This document shows positions 53,415 to 62,004 of a stretch of 62,548 nt of DNA, one piece after another. Source of the DNA: DSUN01 sp035527715. Lineage in GTDB: Bacteria > Planctomycetota > PUPC01 > DSUN01. The first letter of the stretch is position 1; each line of letters begins with the position of its first letter. The stretch spans positions 1-62,548 of the forward strand of contig DATKZY010000003.1 in NCBI GenBank assembly GCA_035527715.1, given 5' to 3'. Made by a program: the position numbers and the translations under genes. The notes below the pieces were generated by a model. That model saw nothing but the letters and a program-made list of their open reading frames with translations, was not told the DNA's origin and did not search any database.

Positions 53415-56195
53415 TCAGGGCGTCCCCAGCTTGGCGCGGATGGCGTTGCAGAAGTCGCACTGGCACTTTTCGCCGCCCGTGACGAGCCGCGGGTCGCGCC
53501 GCACGTTCTCCGTCGCAGTGTCTATCGCGTCGCGGGCGCGCATCAGGTGGATCGTGCCCTCGCCGAGCGGGGCCGAGCGAAGCTGGCCCCGCTGCCGCAT
53601 CGCCTCGTAGCTCGGGTCGAAGTTCACGTGGCACGGCATGTGGCGCACGAGCACCTCGCGGCGTTTGCCGCCCTCGAGCACGTGGCCCACGAAGTCGAGG
53701 AGCAGCAGGCCGTTCCGCTCGTCGCCCATGTGCATGCTGGTGTTCGACGACAGCTTGCACAACATCAAAATCCAGGCGTCCAGCTCGTAGAGCTTGCCGT
53801 AGGCCCCCTCGGGCGCGAAGACCGGGCGGTCGGGCACGTGGCCGCTCGTGATCTCGGCGGCCCGCGGGCCGAAGGCCGCGACCGAATGGCTCGGGTGCGG
53901 GCTTCGCAGCACGCCCGGGCGCTTGCGGAACACCTCGGTGATGGCGCCGACGCGCGACGGGGTCGTCGCCGGGTCGTAGGGCGGCCGCCCCACCCACGAG
54001 TAGCTCAGCGTCGGCATCGCCAGCGTGCCCTCCGGGCCGATCGCATCGTGCAGCGCCTCAATCACCGCATCGGCCCCGCCCTCGACGTAGCCGAACTGGC
54101 TGACCGACGAGTGGACCATGAGGACGGCGCCTCGTGGCACGCCGAGGACGTCCAGCGCCGCGCGGTAGTCGTCGCGCGTGAGCACGGGCCGCAGCTTCAC
54201 GAAGCCATGGGCGGCCAGGAACTCGACCGTGTCGTTCAGCCGCGCGAGCTCGATCGCCTGCCCCTCGCGCTGGAGCCACTGCCACACGTCGAGTGCCGTC
54301 CGCTTGCCGTTGCTGCGGAAGAGCGCGAGGTGGAGCCAGTGCGGCGCGCCCCAGCCGACCGTCAGCCCCGTCTTTGCCTTGAGTTCCTTCAGCCCCGCTT
54401 CATCGAGCGACTCGAAGCACGGCGACCCGCGGAACGTGCGGACGGGCACGAGCCGCCTTGCCCGCTGTTCCTCGTTCGCGGATGGCGCGGCCGTCTTCGC
54501 GCGCTTGGCTCCCGTCCCGAGGCGCTTCGCATAGCGCGCGTCCTTGCGGGAAGCCTTCGCCTCGCGTCGGGCGAAGGCGGCCAGGCGCTGGCCCAGCCTC
54601 TCGGCCTGCTGACCGATCTCCTCGCGCTCGAACAGGTGCGACCAGGGGCAGAGCCAGTCTGTGTGCTTCTCGAGGTTCTCGCGCGTCGCCGCGAGCGAGC
54701 GGGTCGGGACGAGGCGCGCGACCGACTTCAGCCGCTCGACATTCTCTGCGACCGCGTGCTCGATGCGCTCGGGCGCCTCGCCCCGCTGAACGGCCTGAAG
54801 CACTTGCTCCTTGGCGAACGCCAGCGTGAGGCGCGCAAGCCAGGCGGCCTCGCGGAAGCCGGCCGTGGCCAGGAACGCGCAGTAGGTGGCCGCGACGCGG
54901 CCCAGGCTCGCCATCGCCTTCGGCGAGATGTGCTCGATGGTGTCGAGCGACGTGTGGTAGTACGCGTCGGGCCAGCACCCGAGCACGATGGTGGGCGCGC
55001 CGACCGAGGGCTCGCCGAACAGGTTGTCCACCAGCGCGCCGGGCTCGGTGCGGAAGCGGAAGAGCGGGTCGTCGCGGCCGAGGCGGCGCATCAGCTCCAG
55101 CCCAAGGGCGTCGGTGCAGGCGGGCAGGGCCGACCAGTTGTAGAGCAGGTTCGCGCGGGAGCGGGCCTCGCTGAGGTCGTTGCCCACCATGTCGAGGTTG
55201 ATGCCCGCGGCCAGCCGCCGCAGGTGCGGCCAGGTGGCGAGGAACGCCTGGTAGCCCCGGACCTCGAACGAGTAGACGACGCGGATGCCGCGCTGGAGCT
55301 TCGGCAGCTTGCCCGCCTCGGCCAGAGCCTTCACCGCACGCACGACCTCGAGCCCCAGGGCGCAGCCCGAGTTGTTGTCGTTCGCCCCCGGCTCGCACAG
55401 GTGGCCCGTGATGGCGATCTCCTCGCTCGTCGCGCCCGGCAGCAGCCCCGTCACCGCGGGGAGGATGCCGGGGTAGAGCCGCGTGCGGACCACGGCCCGC
55501 AGCTTCACGCAGGGATGCGTGCTCAACAACTCGCGCAGGCGGCGGCCGTTCGCCGGCGACAGCGAGAAGCCGAAGCCCTTCTGCGGCGTCTTCCACGGCG
55601 GGATAGCGTAGTTCTGCCACTGGGCCGCGTGGTCGAAGTGCCCGGGCGCCTTCTCCTGCGGCGAGCCGGCGAGCTTCATCGCGTCGGACACCACCCCCAC
55701 CGCGCCGCGCGAGAAGGCGTTCAGCCCGTACTCCAGGCCCACCCCGTCCACCAGCACGATCTTGCCCGCGACGTCCCTTCCCTCGTACGACGCCGCCTTC
55801 GCGCCATTCTCGATGGCGACGACCTCGGCCACGACCCCCTCGGGCGGGGTGGGCGCCGAGTACATGAACAGCCCCATCGGGCAGTCGCGGTAGTGAGCCA
55901 GAGTCGAGGACGAGGACGAGGGAACCGGGTCAACGATTTCCAGGGTGGCGTCCTCCACGTCCCACGCCTCGGGCATCACCCAGCCGCCGTAGGCGGTCGT
56001 GCCATCGGCGGGGTACTCGAGCACCTGGACGTCGCTGAGGCCGATCTCTCGCAGGATCGCCGCGATCTCGGCCGCCGTCTTCTGGAGGTGGTCGAACGAG
56101 TTCCAGCGGGCGTGCTCCCAGAGGCGGGCCGTGTAGTCTCTCGCCCGTTCGCCCGAAAGCTCCGCCTTCACGGCCTGCCAGATCGGCTCATACAT
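53415..56195 (-). CDS. Fusion of M28/DUF4910-like peptidase and AAC(3)-type N-acetyltransferase
   Basis: 926 aa with GAGGAG upstream of the ATG; no signal peptide. The N-terminal half (1-480) is an M28-like zinc aminopeptidase with an inserted PA-type region: metal ligands in ITGHLCEPGANDNNSG, VVYSFEVRGYQ and YYHTSLDTIEHISP. A helical and winged-helix-like middle (about 560-665: ALDVWQWLQREGQ, TVEFLAAHGFVKL) joins it to an AAC(3)/YokD-family acetyltransferase (about 670-926: VLMVHSSVSQFGYVEGG, TLAMPTLSYSW, RSPHPSHSVAAFG). The fusion suggests an enzyme acting on an N-acylated or amino-sugar-peptide compound. AAC(3) folds are not necessarily aminoglycoside resistance enzymes. On the minus strand TTGACA at 56266-56271 may be part of its promoter, although the -10 is weak. 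Confidence 0.82.
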   Translation of the reverse strand: MYEPIWQAVKAELSGERARDYTARLWEHARWNSFDHLQKTAAEIAAILREIGLSDVQVLEYPADGTTAYGGWVMPEAWDVEDATLEIVDPVPSSSSSTLAHYRDCPMGLFMYSAPTPPEGVVAEVVAIENGAKAASYEGRDVAGKIVLVDGVGLEYGLNAFSRGAVGVVSDAMKLAGSPQEKAPGHFDHAAQWQNYAIPPWKTPQKGFGFSLSPANGRRLRELLSTHPCVKLRAVVRTRLYPGILPAVTGLLPGATSEEIAITGHLCEPGANDNNSGCALGLEVVRAVKALAEAGKLPKLQRGIRVVYSFEVRGYQAFLATWPHLRRLAAGINLDMVGNDLSEARSRANLLYNWSALPACTDALGLELMRRLGRDDPLFRFRTEPGALVDNLFGEPSVGAPTIVLGCWPDAYYHTSLDTIEHISPKAMASLGRVAATYCAFLATAGFREAAWLARLTLAFAKEQVLQAVQRGEAPERIEHAVAENVERLKSVARLVPTRSLAATRENLEKHTDWLCPWSHLFEREEIGQQAERLGQRLAAFARREAKASRKDARYAKRLGTGAKRAKTAAPSANEEQRARRLVPVRTFRGSPCFESLDEAGLKELKAKTGLTVGWGAPHWLHLALFRSNGKRTALDVWQWLQREGQAIELARLNDTVEFLAAHGFVKLRPVLTRDDYRAALDVLGVPRGAVLMVHSSVSQFGYVEGGADAVIEALHDAIGPEGTLAMPTLSYSWVGRPPYDPATTPSRVGAITEVFRKRPGVLRSPHPSHSVAAFGPRAAEITSGHVPDRPVFAPEGAYGKLYELDAWILMLCKLSSNTSMHMGDERNGLLLLDFVGHVLEGGKRREVLVRHMPCHVNFDPSYEAMRQRGQLRSAPLGEGTIHLMRARDAIDTATENVRRDPRLVTGGEKCQCDFCNAIRAKLGTP

Positions 56196-56370
56196 CGCGT
56201 CGTGCTCCTCGTCTCGCGCCCTGGGGTGTCGCCGCCGCCACGCATGTTGCGCTTTTGGCCCGGATTGTCAACTCCCCTTCCCGCTCCCCTTGCAGGAACG
56301 GGCCGCTGGGAGTATGATGCCGCTCAAGCCAGGTTTCTGTCGGCACCATCAGGTACGGAGGGTGTTCCCG

Positions 56371-57678
56371 ATGCTGGAAGTTTGCTGCCCGAACCCCGCA
56401 TGCCGACGCAAGCTGCGAGCGCCGGAGACCATGGCCGGACACACGGCTCGCTGCCCGGTGTGCGGGACCCACATGGCCGTGCCGCAGGCGCCGGCGGCCC
56501 CCCTGGCCGACGAGCTTCAGTTGCGGGAGTCCACCCCGCCAGCGGGCGGCCCGTGGGATGCGGCGGTGGGCGTGCCCGAGTACGCCCCGCCCTCGCCGCG
56601 GGCGCGGCCGGCGCGCTCGGCGCGGCGGCTGGCTCCCCTGGCGGCGGGCGCGGTGGCGGCCCTGGTGGTCGTGGGCGCCGCCGTGTACTTCCTCGCCTTG
56701 CGCGGCGGCCGCCGGCACAAGGGGCCGTTCGGCAAGCCACCCGTCATCCAGTCGAGCTACAAGGGACCAAAGGTCCAGATGAAGATCCTCCTGAACCCGG
56801 GGCGCTACACGATCGTCGAGACGCAGGAGGACCGAGGCACGCAGACGGTCAAGGCCGGCCGCGAGTCGCAGGACGCGAACACCAGTTCCACCGTGCGCGT
56901 GGACGGCGAGATCGAGATTCAGCCCCCGCACGCGACCACGGGCGAGCGCCGCGTCACCTACACCTGCACGCGAGTGAAGATGGACGCGGATCAGGGGGGC
57001 CAGAAGATGTCGTTCCACAGCGACGATCCGAAGGCCAGCCCACGCGATCCGGGGAGCCAGATGCTCGCAGGTGTCCTCGGCGCCATGGTCGGCTGGACAG
57101 GCGTCCAGGTCTACTCCAAGGACGGCAAGTTCCTCCGCCTCGAGGGCCTGGAGCACCTGCTGACCAAGATGCGCGCGGCGCCCGGCGGCCCTCAGATGGC
57201 GGCCGTGATGAGGAAGATGCTCGAGCCGCTCCTCCGCGACACCCTCACCCGCCACTGGGGCAAGCTCCTCCCCGCCGACCCCGTGGGGCCGGGCGACACC
57301 TGGCAGCGGCGCGTGGACTTCGAGCAGTTCCCCATGTTCGGCGACCTCGACTTCGACTTCACGTGCTGGCTCACCGACGTCGAGGAGTCGCCGGCCGGGA
57401 AGGTGGCCGTGATGCTGTGCGACGGCAGCGCGAGGCTGCGCGACCGCGACCTCGACATGAGCGGCATGGGCATCCCAGGCGCCCCCAAGACGACCGTGGA
57501 CGACATGACCCTGCTGCTGCGCATGACCGTGAAGTTCCCCCTCCACATCGGCCTTGCCACCGAGGTCAATGGCAACGTCGCTCTCGACGGCTCGATGACC
57601 ATCCGGGTCCTGGGCCAGACCGCTCGCAGCACGCTCGAGCAGGACTCGAGGTTCGGCTACACCCTCACGCCGAAGTAG
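56371..57678 (+). CDS. Zinc-ribbon membrane protein with DUF6263-like domain
   Basis: 435 aa; GGAGGG is 9 nt before the ATG. The N-terminal zinc ribbon (CCPNPACRRKL at about 5-15 and CPVCGTH near 32) is followed by a Pro-rich linker, a single transmembrane helix (LAPLAAGAVAALVVVGAAVYFLAL) and a periplasmic beta-rich domain (about 130-435: MKILLNPGRYTIVETQED, LGAMVGWTGVQVYSKDGKFLRLEG, PGDTWQRRVDFEQFPMF). The domain resembles DUF6263, common in Planctomycetes. The role is unknown. It is convergent with the DUF6807 gene, 12 bp away, and divergent from the peptidase/acetyltransferase gene. Confidence 0.72.
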   Translation: MLEVCCPNPACRRKLRAPETMAGHTARCPVCGTHMAVPQAPAAPLADELQLRESTPPAGGPWDAAVGVPEYAPPSPRARPARSARRLAPLAAGAVAALVVVGAAVYFLALRGGRRHKGPFGKPPVIQSSYKGPKVQMKILLNPGRYTIVETQEDRGTQTVKAGRESQDANTSSTVRVDGEIEIQPPHATTGERRVTYTCTRVKMDADQGGQKMSFHSDDPKASPRDPGSQMLAGVLGAMVGWTGVQVYSKDGKFLRLEGLEHLLTKMRAAPGGPQMAAVMRKMLEPLLRDTLTRHWGKLLPADPVGPGDTWQRRVDFEQFPMFGDLDFDFTCWLTDVEESPAGKVAVMLCDGSARLRDRDLDMSGMGIPGAPKTTVDDMTLLLRMTVKFPLHIGLATEVNGNVALDGSMTIRVLGQTARSTLEQDSRFGYTLTPK

Positions 57679-57690
57679 CCGCCGCAGGGG

Positions 57691-58677
57691 CTACTGCTTC
57701 CCCGCGGCGGCGCCCTCTCGCCCCAGGTACTCTTCGTACGTCGTCTGAAGCGTCGCCAGATCGGCCTCGCCACGGTGGACCCACACGCGGTAGCGGCAGC
57801 GCACGGGCTTGCCCGGCTCGAGGTCCTTCGACTTGATGCCCGGCCAGCCGATGCACAGGCAGCCGTAGTGGCGGGTGAGCCAGGTCGGCGGATAGTCGGG
57901 GTGGTCTTTCGCGATGAAGACGGCCACGCCGCTGCGGCCGGGGGCGCCGGCGACCTGGCCCGTGATGTCGGCCCACTCCAGCCGCGTGTCGGCCAGGTCC
58001 TTGCCCTTCGATGGGCCCTTGGACGTGATGATGGCGGTGTCCTTGCGCTTGTTGGCGTTCGGCTCGTCCTTGTTCGGTGCGAAGCGGATGTTGAAGCCGC
58101 CGTAGCTCTTCCCCGCCGCGCCCCACAGCGTCACGGGCACCTCGAGCGCCGTCCAGGTCAGGTCGAAGTCAATCGCCCGCGAGTCCTTCGCGGCGGGATG
58201 CACCGTGATGACCAGGGCCTCCTTCACCACCTTCTTGTCGCCCACGTACCAGCCATTCTCGGCCTCGAGGATGGCCGCCTTGTCGGTCGCCTCCTTGCGC
58301 ACCCACTTCTCGTGCTTGTAGTAGATGCCCGAGGGGATCCACGACTGGACGTTCTTGCCCTCGACCTTCATCCCCGGCCACGCCCAGAAGATGCCGCGAT
58401 GGTGGTAGTGGTCCTTGGGGAAATCCTCGGTGAGCACCTCGCCATCGAGGCCGTAGAGGGGGTGGACGTAGCAGGCGCGGTTGTAGCGCTCGGCGACGCC
58501 TTCCCTGGCGATCATGCCGTGGTTGTAGACGAGCACGGGCTTGTCGCCGTCCCACAGGCCGAGCGAGTTGTCGTTGACGGGCTTCCAGTGGAACGCGGGC
58601 TGAGCTGGCTCCGCTCCCCAGGCGAACAGGGAAAAGGTGGCAGCAAGCGAGCCCAGGCCGAATTGCAGGCGAGTCAT
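57691..58677 (-). CDS. DUF6807 (PmoA-like) secreted protein
   Basis: 328 aa; the ATG at 58677 has AAGGAG 8 nt upstream, whereas the GTG at 58686 directly abuts that Shine-Dalgarno. Signal peptide TRLQFGLGSLAATFSLFAWGAE. The mature beta-rich domain carries DUF6807 landmarks (NHGMIA, DFPKDHYHHRGIFWAW, GGFNIRFAPNKDEP, GCLCIGWPG, RYRVWVHRGEA). The family is abundant in planctomycete polysaccharide gene clusters and is expected to be a beta-sandwich carbohydrate-processing protein; the activity is unproven. The Gfo/Idh/MocA gene lies upstream on the same strand with a repeat hairpin between. Confidence 0.85.
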   Translation of the reverse strand: MTRLQFGLGSLAATFSLFAWGAEPAQPAFHWKPVNDNSLGLWDGDKPVLVYNHGMIAREGVAERYNRACYVHPLYGLDGEVLTEDFPKDHYHHRGIFWAWPGMKVEGKNVQSWIPSGIYYKHEKWVRKEATDKAAILEAENGWYVGDKKVVKEALVITVHPAAKDSRAIDFDLTWTALEVPVTLWGAAGKSYGGFNIRFAPNKDEPNANKRKDTAIITSKGPSKGKDLADTRLEWADITGQVAGAPGRSGVAVFIAKDHPDYPPTWLTRHYGCLCIGWPGIKSKDLEPGKPVRCRYRVWVHRGEADLATLQTTYEEYLGREGAAAGKQ

Positions 58678-58692
58678 GAAGCTCACTCCTTG

Positions 58693-58776
58693 TGGTCCCT
58701 TTGGTCCCTTGCGTCCCTTTGGTCCCTTGCGCCGGAGAAGCCAAGGGACCCAAGGGACCTAAGGGACTCAAGGGAC
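58693..58776. repeat. 9-bp-period array forming long inverted arms
   Basis: The left arm 58693-58730 repeats TTTGGTCCC-type units four times. The right arm 58741-58776 repeats CCAAGGGAC-type units four times. The arms are reverse complements around a 10-nt spacer, giving a long hairpin between the Gfo/Idh/MocA stop and the DUF6807 start. It may influence the expression ratio of the two genes. Confidence 0.8.
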
Positions 58777-58807
58777 GTGAAAGCACAGATCCTCAGAAGG
58801 CTCCCGG

Positions 58808-59989
58808 TCAGAAGGTGCGCACCTCGACGGCCGCGCCTTTGCGCTCGGCGGAGACATAGGCGCTGTAGATGGTGGAAATGGCGTCGGCGGCGAGGCGGCT
58901 GTCGCTCTCGGGCCGCTGGCCCGCCGCGATGCAGCGGTAGAACGCCTCCATCTCCTGGGGGTAGCCGGTCGTCCAGTCCTCGTCGGGCGACATGGCGGTC
59001 CAGCCTTCCTTGGTCTCGATCTTCTCGACGGTGTAGATGTCGGCGTAGCGTTCGCCCTTGGGGTTGTAGGTCTGCACCGAGGTGTTGGGGTTGATGTGGC
59101 AGAGGGTGCGGTGGTTGTTGGCGGCGACCTCGAGCCAGTTGTGGATGCCGCCAAGGATGATGTCGGAGGCGAACACGGTGGCGACCGTGCCGTCCTCGAA
59201 CTCCACGTGCATCATCGCGAAGTCGTCAATGTCGTGGTAGTTGCAGCGGATGTGGCCGGCGTCCTGGAACGCGGGCAGGCGGGTGATGGCGTGGGCGCGG
59301 GCGGAGACGGTCTTGGGGCGGACGGGGTTGCCGTCGCGCGCCTTGCCCTCGGCGCGCTTGAGGTAGAGCGCGGCGGTGAGCGGGTGGCAGCCCTTGCCGA
59401 TCATCGTGCCGCCGCCCGAGAACTTCCAAAAGGCGTAGGTCGCCGCGTGCGAGCCCGAATGGGCCTCCTCGCCATGGATCCAGAGGACCTGGGCGCCCGT
59501 CTTCTCGATGATCTCGCGCTCCTTCTGCACGGCGGGCGCGTAGACCCAGTTCTCGGCGTAGCACAGGGTGCCCTTGCTGGCCGCCTCGGCGGCGAGGATG
59601 CGCTCGACGCTGGCGAGCGCGGCATCGAGTGCCGCCTGCTTCGGGAAGCGGTCGCCGTGGAAGCTCTCCGAGCCGTCGCCGAAGTAGCCCGTGAGCGGCT
59701 TCTCGCACACCACGCAGCGGTCGCGCTTCAGCGCGGCAACCGCGACCTCCTCGTGCGCCGAGGGCGGGGTGCACACGTGCACCACGTCCGCCGCCTCGAC
59801 CAGCTCGTCGAGGCTGGCGAAGGCCCTGATGCCGCGTTCCTTCGCGTAGCTCGCCGCCATCGCGGCGTCTATGGCGTAGGTGCCGACGACCTCGACGTTG
59901 ACGCCGAAGACGCGCTTGAGGTTCTCGAAGTGGAATCGTGCGGCAAAGCCCGAGCCCACGATCCCCGTGCGAAGGGTCTGCTTCTCCAT
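58808..59989 (-). CDS. Gfo/Idh/MocA-family NAD(P)-dependent oxidoreductase
   Basis: 393 aa, no signal peptide; GAGGGA precedes the ATG. N-terminal Rossmann fold with GIVGSGFAARFHFENL and VHVCTPPSAHEEV, then the family motif CEKPLTG (Lys for catalysis) and a C-terminal alpha/beta substrate domain (GEEAHSGSHAATYAFWKFSGGGTMIGKGCHPL, HIRCNYHDIDDFAMM). These enzymes oxidise or reduce sugar and inositol derivatives. Co-occurrence with DUF6807 and a sialate O-acetylesterase suggests a sugar or uronate degradation cluster. The substrate cannot be assigned. Confidence 0.9.
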   Translation of the reverse strand: MEKQTLRTGIVGSGFAARFHFENLKRVFGVNVEVVGTYAIDAAMAASYAKERGIRAFASLDELVEAADVVHVCTPPSAHEEVAVAALKRDRCVVCEKPLTGYFGDGSESFHGDRFPKQAALDAALASVERILAAEAASKGTLCYAENWVYAPAVQKEREIIEKTGAQVLWIHGEEAHSGSHAATYAFWKFSGGGTMIGKGCHPLTAALYLKRAEGKARDGNPVRPKTVSARAHAITRLPAFQDAGHIRCNYHDIDDFAMMHVEFEDGTVATVFASDIILGGIHNWLEVAANNHRTLCHINPNTSVQTYNPKGERYADIYTVEKIETKEGWTAMSPDEDWTTGYPQEMEAFYRCIAAGQRPESDSRLAADAISTIYSAYVSAERKGAAVEVRTF

Positions 59990-60079
59990 CTCGTTCGTCC
60001 CTCGATTCCGTGACCTGGCCGTGGATCCACCCTCACCACAATACCCGAGCCAGGCCGTCCTGTCAACGTCCTCCGCCGC

Positions 60080-60108
60080 TTGACACGAGAGGACAAACCG
60101 GGCACTAT
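60080..60108 (+). promoter_or_regulatory. Sigma-70 promoter for the sialate O-acetylesterase gene
   Basis: A perfect TTGACA (60080-60085), 17-bp spacer and CACTAT (60103-60108), which keeps the key A2 and T6 of the -10. The leader to the ATG is about 50 nt. Confidence 0.5.
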
Positions 60109-60162
60109 GTGGGCTTGCAGCCGCTGTGTGCTGCGTCTCACTCAGTGCGAAAGGAGTTGGCT

Positions 60163-61581
60163 ATGCGGCGATGGCGTGCGTGGGTGGTCGTTCTGGCTGT
60201 GGCGCTGGCCGTGTCGGCGGTGGCGGACGTCAAGCTGCCGGCGGTCGTCAGCAGCAACATGGTCGTCCAGCGGGGCGTGAAGGCCCGCATCTGGGGCACC
60301 GCCGACGCCGGCGAGCAGGTCACCGTGACACTCGGCACCCAGAAGCAGACGGCCAAGGCCGACGACAAGGGCGACTGGGCCGTGGTCCTCGAGCCGATGA
60401 AGGAGGGCGGCCCGCTCGAGATGACCGTCGCCGGCAAGAACACGATCAAGCTCGAGAACGTCCTCGTCGGCGACGTGTGGGTCTGCTCCGGCCAGTCGAA
60501 CATGGAGTTCTCGGAGGGCGGCTGCAACAACGCGAAGGACGAGGCCGCGGCGGCCAACTTCCCGAACATCCGCCATTTCGGCCTCCAGAAGGCCGTCTCC
60601 GCCACCCCCCTCAAGGAGGCCAAGGGCGCCTGGGCCGTGTGCAGCCCGGGAACCGTGAGCCGCTTCACCGCGGTCGGCTACTTCTTCGGCCGGCACCTCC
60701 ACAAGGAACTCAACGTGCCCATCGGCCTGCTCCACACCTCGTGGGGCGGCACGCCCGCCCAGGCCTGGACCAGCCGCGCAGCCCTCGAGGCCGTGCCCGA
60801 GATGCAGCACTACGTGAAGGCGCTCGACGCAGTGGCCAACCCCTCCGATGAGGCGAAGAAGAAGTTCGAGGAGGCGCTGAAGAAGTGGGAAGACAATGCC
60901 GCGAAGGCCAAGGAGGCCAAGAAGCAGCCCCCGCGCAAGCCCGCCATGCCCGGCGTCGGCGCCCACACGCCCTCGGCCCTCTACAACGCCATGATCGCAC
61001 CCGTCACGCCCTACACCATCCGCGGCGCCATCTGGTACCAGGGCGAATCCAACGCCGGCAACGCCAAGGACTACCGCATCCTCTTCCCCACGATGATCAA
61101 GAACTGGCGGAAGGACTGGGGCCAGGGCGACTTCCCCTTCCTCTTCGTCCAGCTCGCCAACTTCATGGGCGTGGACAAGACGCCCGCCGACCACGGCTGG
61201 GCCGACCTGCGCGAGGCCCAGGACATGACCCTCGCCCTGCCCAAGGCCGGCCAGGCCTGCATCATTGACATCGGCGAGGCCCGCGACATCCATCCCAAGA
61301 ACAAGCAGGACGTGGGCAAGCGCCTCGCTCTCGCCGCCCTCGCCATCGAGTATGGCAAGGACATCGTCTACTCCGGCCCGCGGTTCGACAAGATGACGGT
61401 CGAGGGCAACAAGGCCCGCATCGCCTTCAAGCACGTGGGCGGCGGCCTGGTCGCCAAGCCGCTGGCGGACATGACGCCCAACGGCCCCACGCTCGCCAAG
61501 CGATTCGGCGTCGAGGTCACCCCCGAGCTGCGGCCGCAGACGGACGTCTACGGCTTCGCCATCGCGGGCGACGACAAGTAG
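60163..61581 (+). CDS. Sialate O-acetylesterase-like SGNH hydrolase, ends at an in-frame amber codon
   Basis: 472 aa to the TAG; AAGGAG is 6 nt before the ATG and the signal peptide is RRWRAWVVVLAVALAVSAVAD. The SGNH esterase motifs are present: catalytic Ser112 in CSGQSNMEF, then IWYQGESNAGN, and the His in DIGEARDIHPKNK. It would deacetylate O-acetylated sugars on glycans. The frame continues past TAG (61579-61581) for 61 more codons that look like the family's real C-terminus, so this is a truncated or readthrough form. The catalytic residues all lie upstream of the stop, so residual activity is conceivable. Confidence 0.85.
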   Translation: MRRWRAWVVVLAVALAVSAVADVKLPAVVSSNMVVQRGVKARIWGTADAGEQVTVTLGTQKQTAKADDKGDWAVVLEPMKEGGPLEMTVAGKNTIKLENVLVGDVWVCSGQSNMEFSEGGCNNAKDEAAAANFPNIRHFGLQKAVSATPLKEAKGAWAVCSPGTVSRFTAVGYFFGRHLHKELNVPIGLLHTSWGGTPAQAWTSRAALEAVPEMQHYVKALDAVANPSDEAKKKFEEALKKWEDNAAKAKEAKKQPPRKPAMPGVGAHTPSALYNAMIAPVTPYTIRGAIWYQGESNAGNAKDYRILFPTMIKNWRKDWGQGDFPFLFVQLANFMGVDKTPADHGWADLREAQDMTLALPKAGQACIIDIGEARDIHPKNKQDVGKRLALAALAIEYGKDIVYSGPRFDKMTVEGNKARIAFKHVGGGLVAKPLADMTPNGPTLAKRFGVEVTPELRPQTDVYGFAIAGDDK

Positions 61582-61767
61582 TTCGTCTGGGCCGAGGCGA
61601 AGATTGACGGCGAGACCGTCGTCGTCTCCAGCCCCAAGGTCGAGAAGCCCGTCGCCGTCCGCTACGCCTGGGGCAACAACCCCGTCTGCAACCTCTACAA
61701 CAAGGCCGACCTGCCGGCCTGCCCGTTCAAGACCGACGCGGACCCCGCGGCCCCGCCGAAGAAGTAA
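61582..61767 (+). pseudogene. In-frame C-terminal extension after the amber codon
   Basis: The 61 codons directly after TAG read FVWAEAKIDGETVVVSSPKV, then VRYAWGNNPVCNLYNKADLP and PFKTDADPAAPPKK, ending in TAA (61765-61767). The VRYAWxxNP, LYN and PFxTD order is typical of sialate O-acetylesterase C-termini. It implies a sense codon (for example AAG) mutated to TAG. Confidence 0.75.
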
Positions 61768-61778
61768 CCCCCTCCCGA

Positions 61779-61812
61779 CCCCTCCCGCGGGCGCCCAAGC
61801 CCGCGGGAGGGG
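61779..61812 (+). terminator. Strong hairpin after the esterase
   Basis: CCCCTCCCGCGGGC (61779-61792) pairs perfectly with GCCCGCGGGAGGGG (61799-61812), a 14-bp stem with a 6-nt loop, 12 bp after the TAA. There is no U-tract. Confidence 0.6.
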
Positions 61813-61882
61813 GTCGCCTCGCCCCTCGCCAAGACTCGCGCCCTTTCCCCCCCTCTTTGGGCACGAGTCTCGGACCAGGCGC

Positions 61883-61920
61883 TCTCTTCCTGACAGAGAG
61901 TTGTAAGTCTCTTCCTGACA
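61883..61920. repeat. 13-bp direct repeat
   Basis: TCTCTTCCTGACA occurs at 61883-61895 and 61908-61920, offset 25 bp. The gap 61768-62004 otherwise holds only hairpins and no gene. Confidence 0.6.
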
Positions 61921-61962
61921 AACTCTTACGCCATCTCGCTCCTCGCGAGCCGCGGGCATGGG

Positions 61963-62000
61963 CCCAAGACTCGCGCCCCACGGGGGGCGCGAGTCTTGGG
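61963..62000 (-). terminator. 17-bp perfect stem downstream of the RepA-like gene
   Basis: CCCAAGACTCGCGCCCC (61963-61979) pairs perfectly with 61984-62000 around a 4-nt loop, just past the stop of the minus-strand gene. A related half-copy (CCAAGACTCGCGCCC) lies at about 61829, with an imperfect partner at 61860-61873. Confidence 0.6.
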
Positions 62001-62004
62001 AAGG

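Noticed and set aside
60163..61767. Reassignment of UAG as a sense codon in this organism
   Set aside because: At least five other confidently called genes in the window end in TAG at positions matching their family length, so UAG works as a normal stop.
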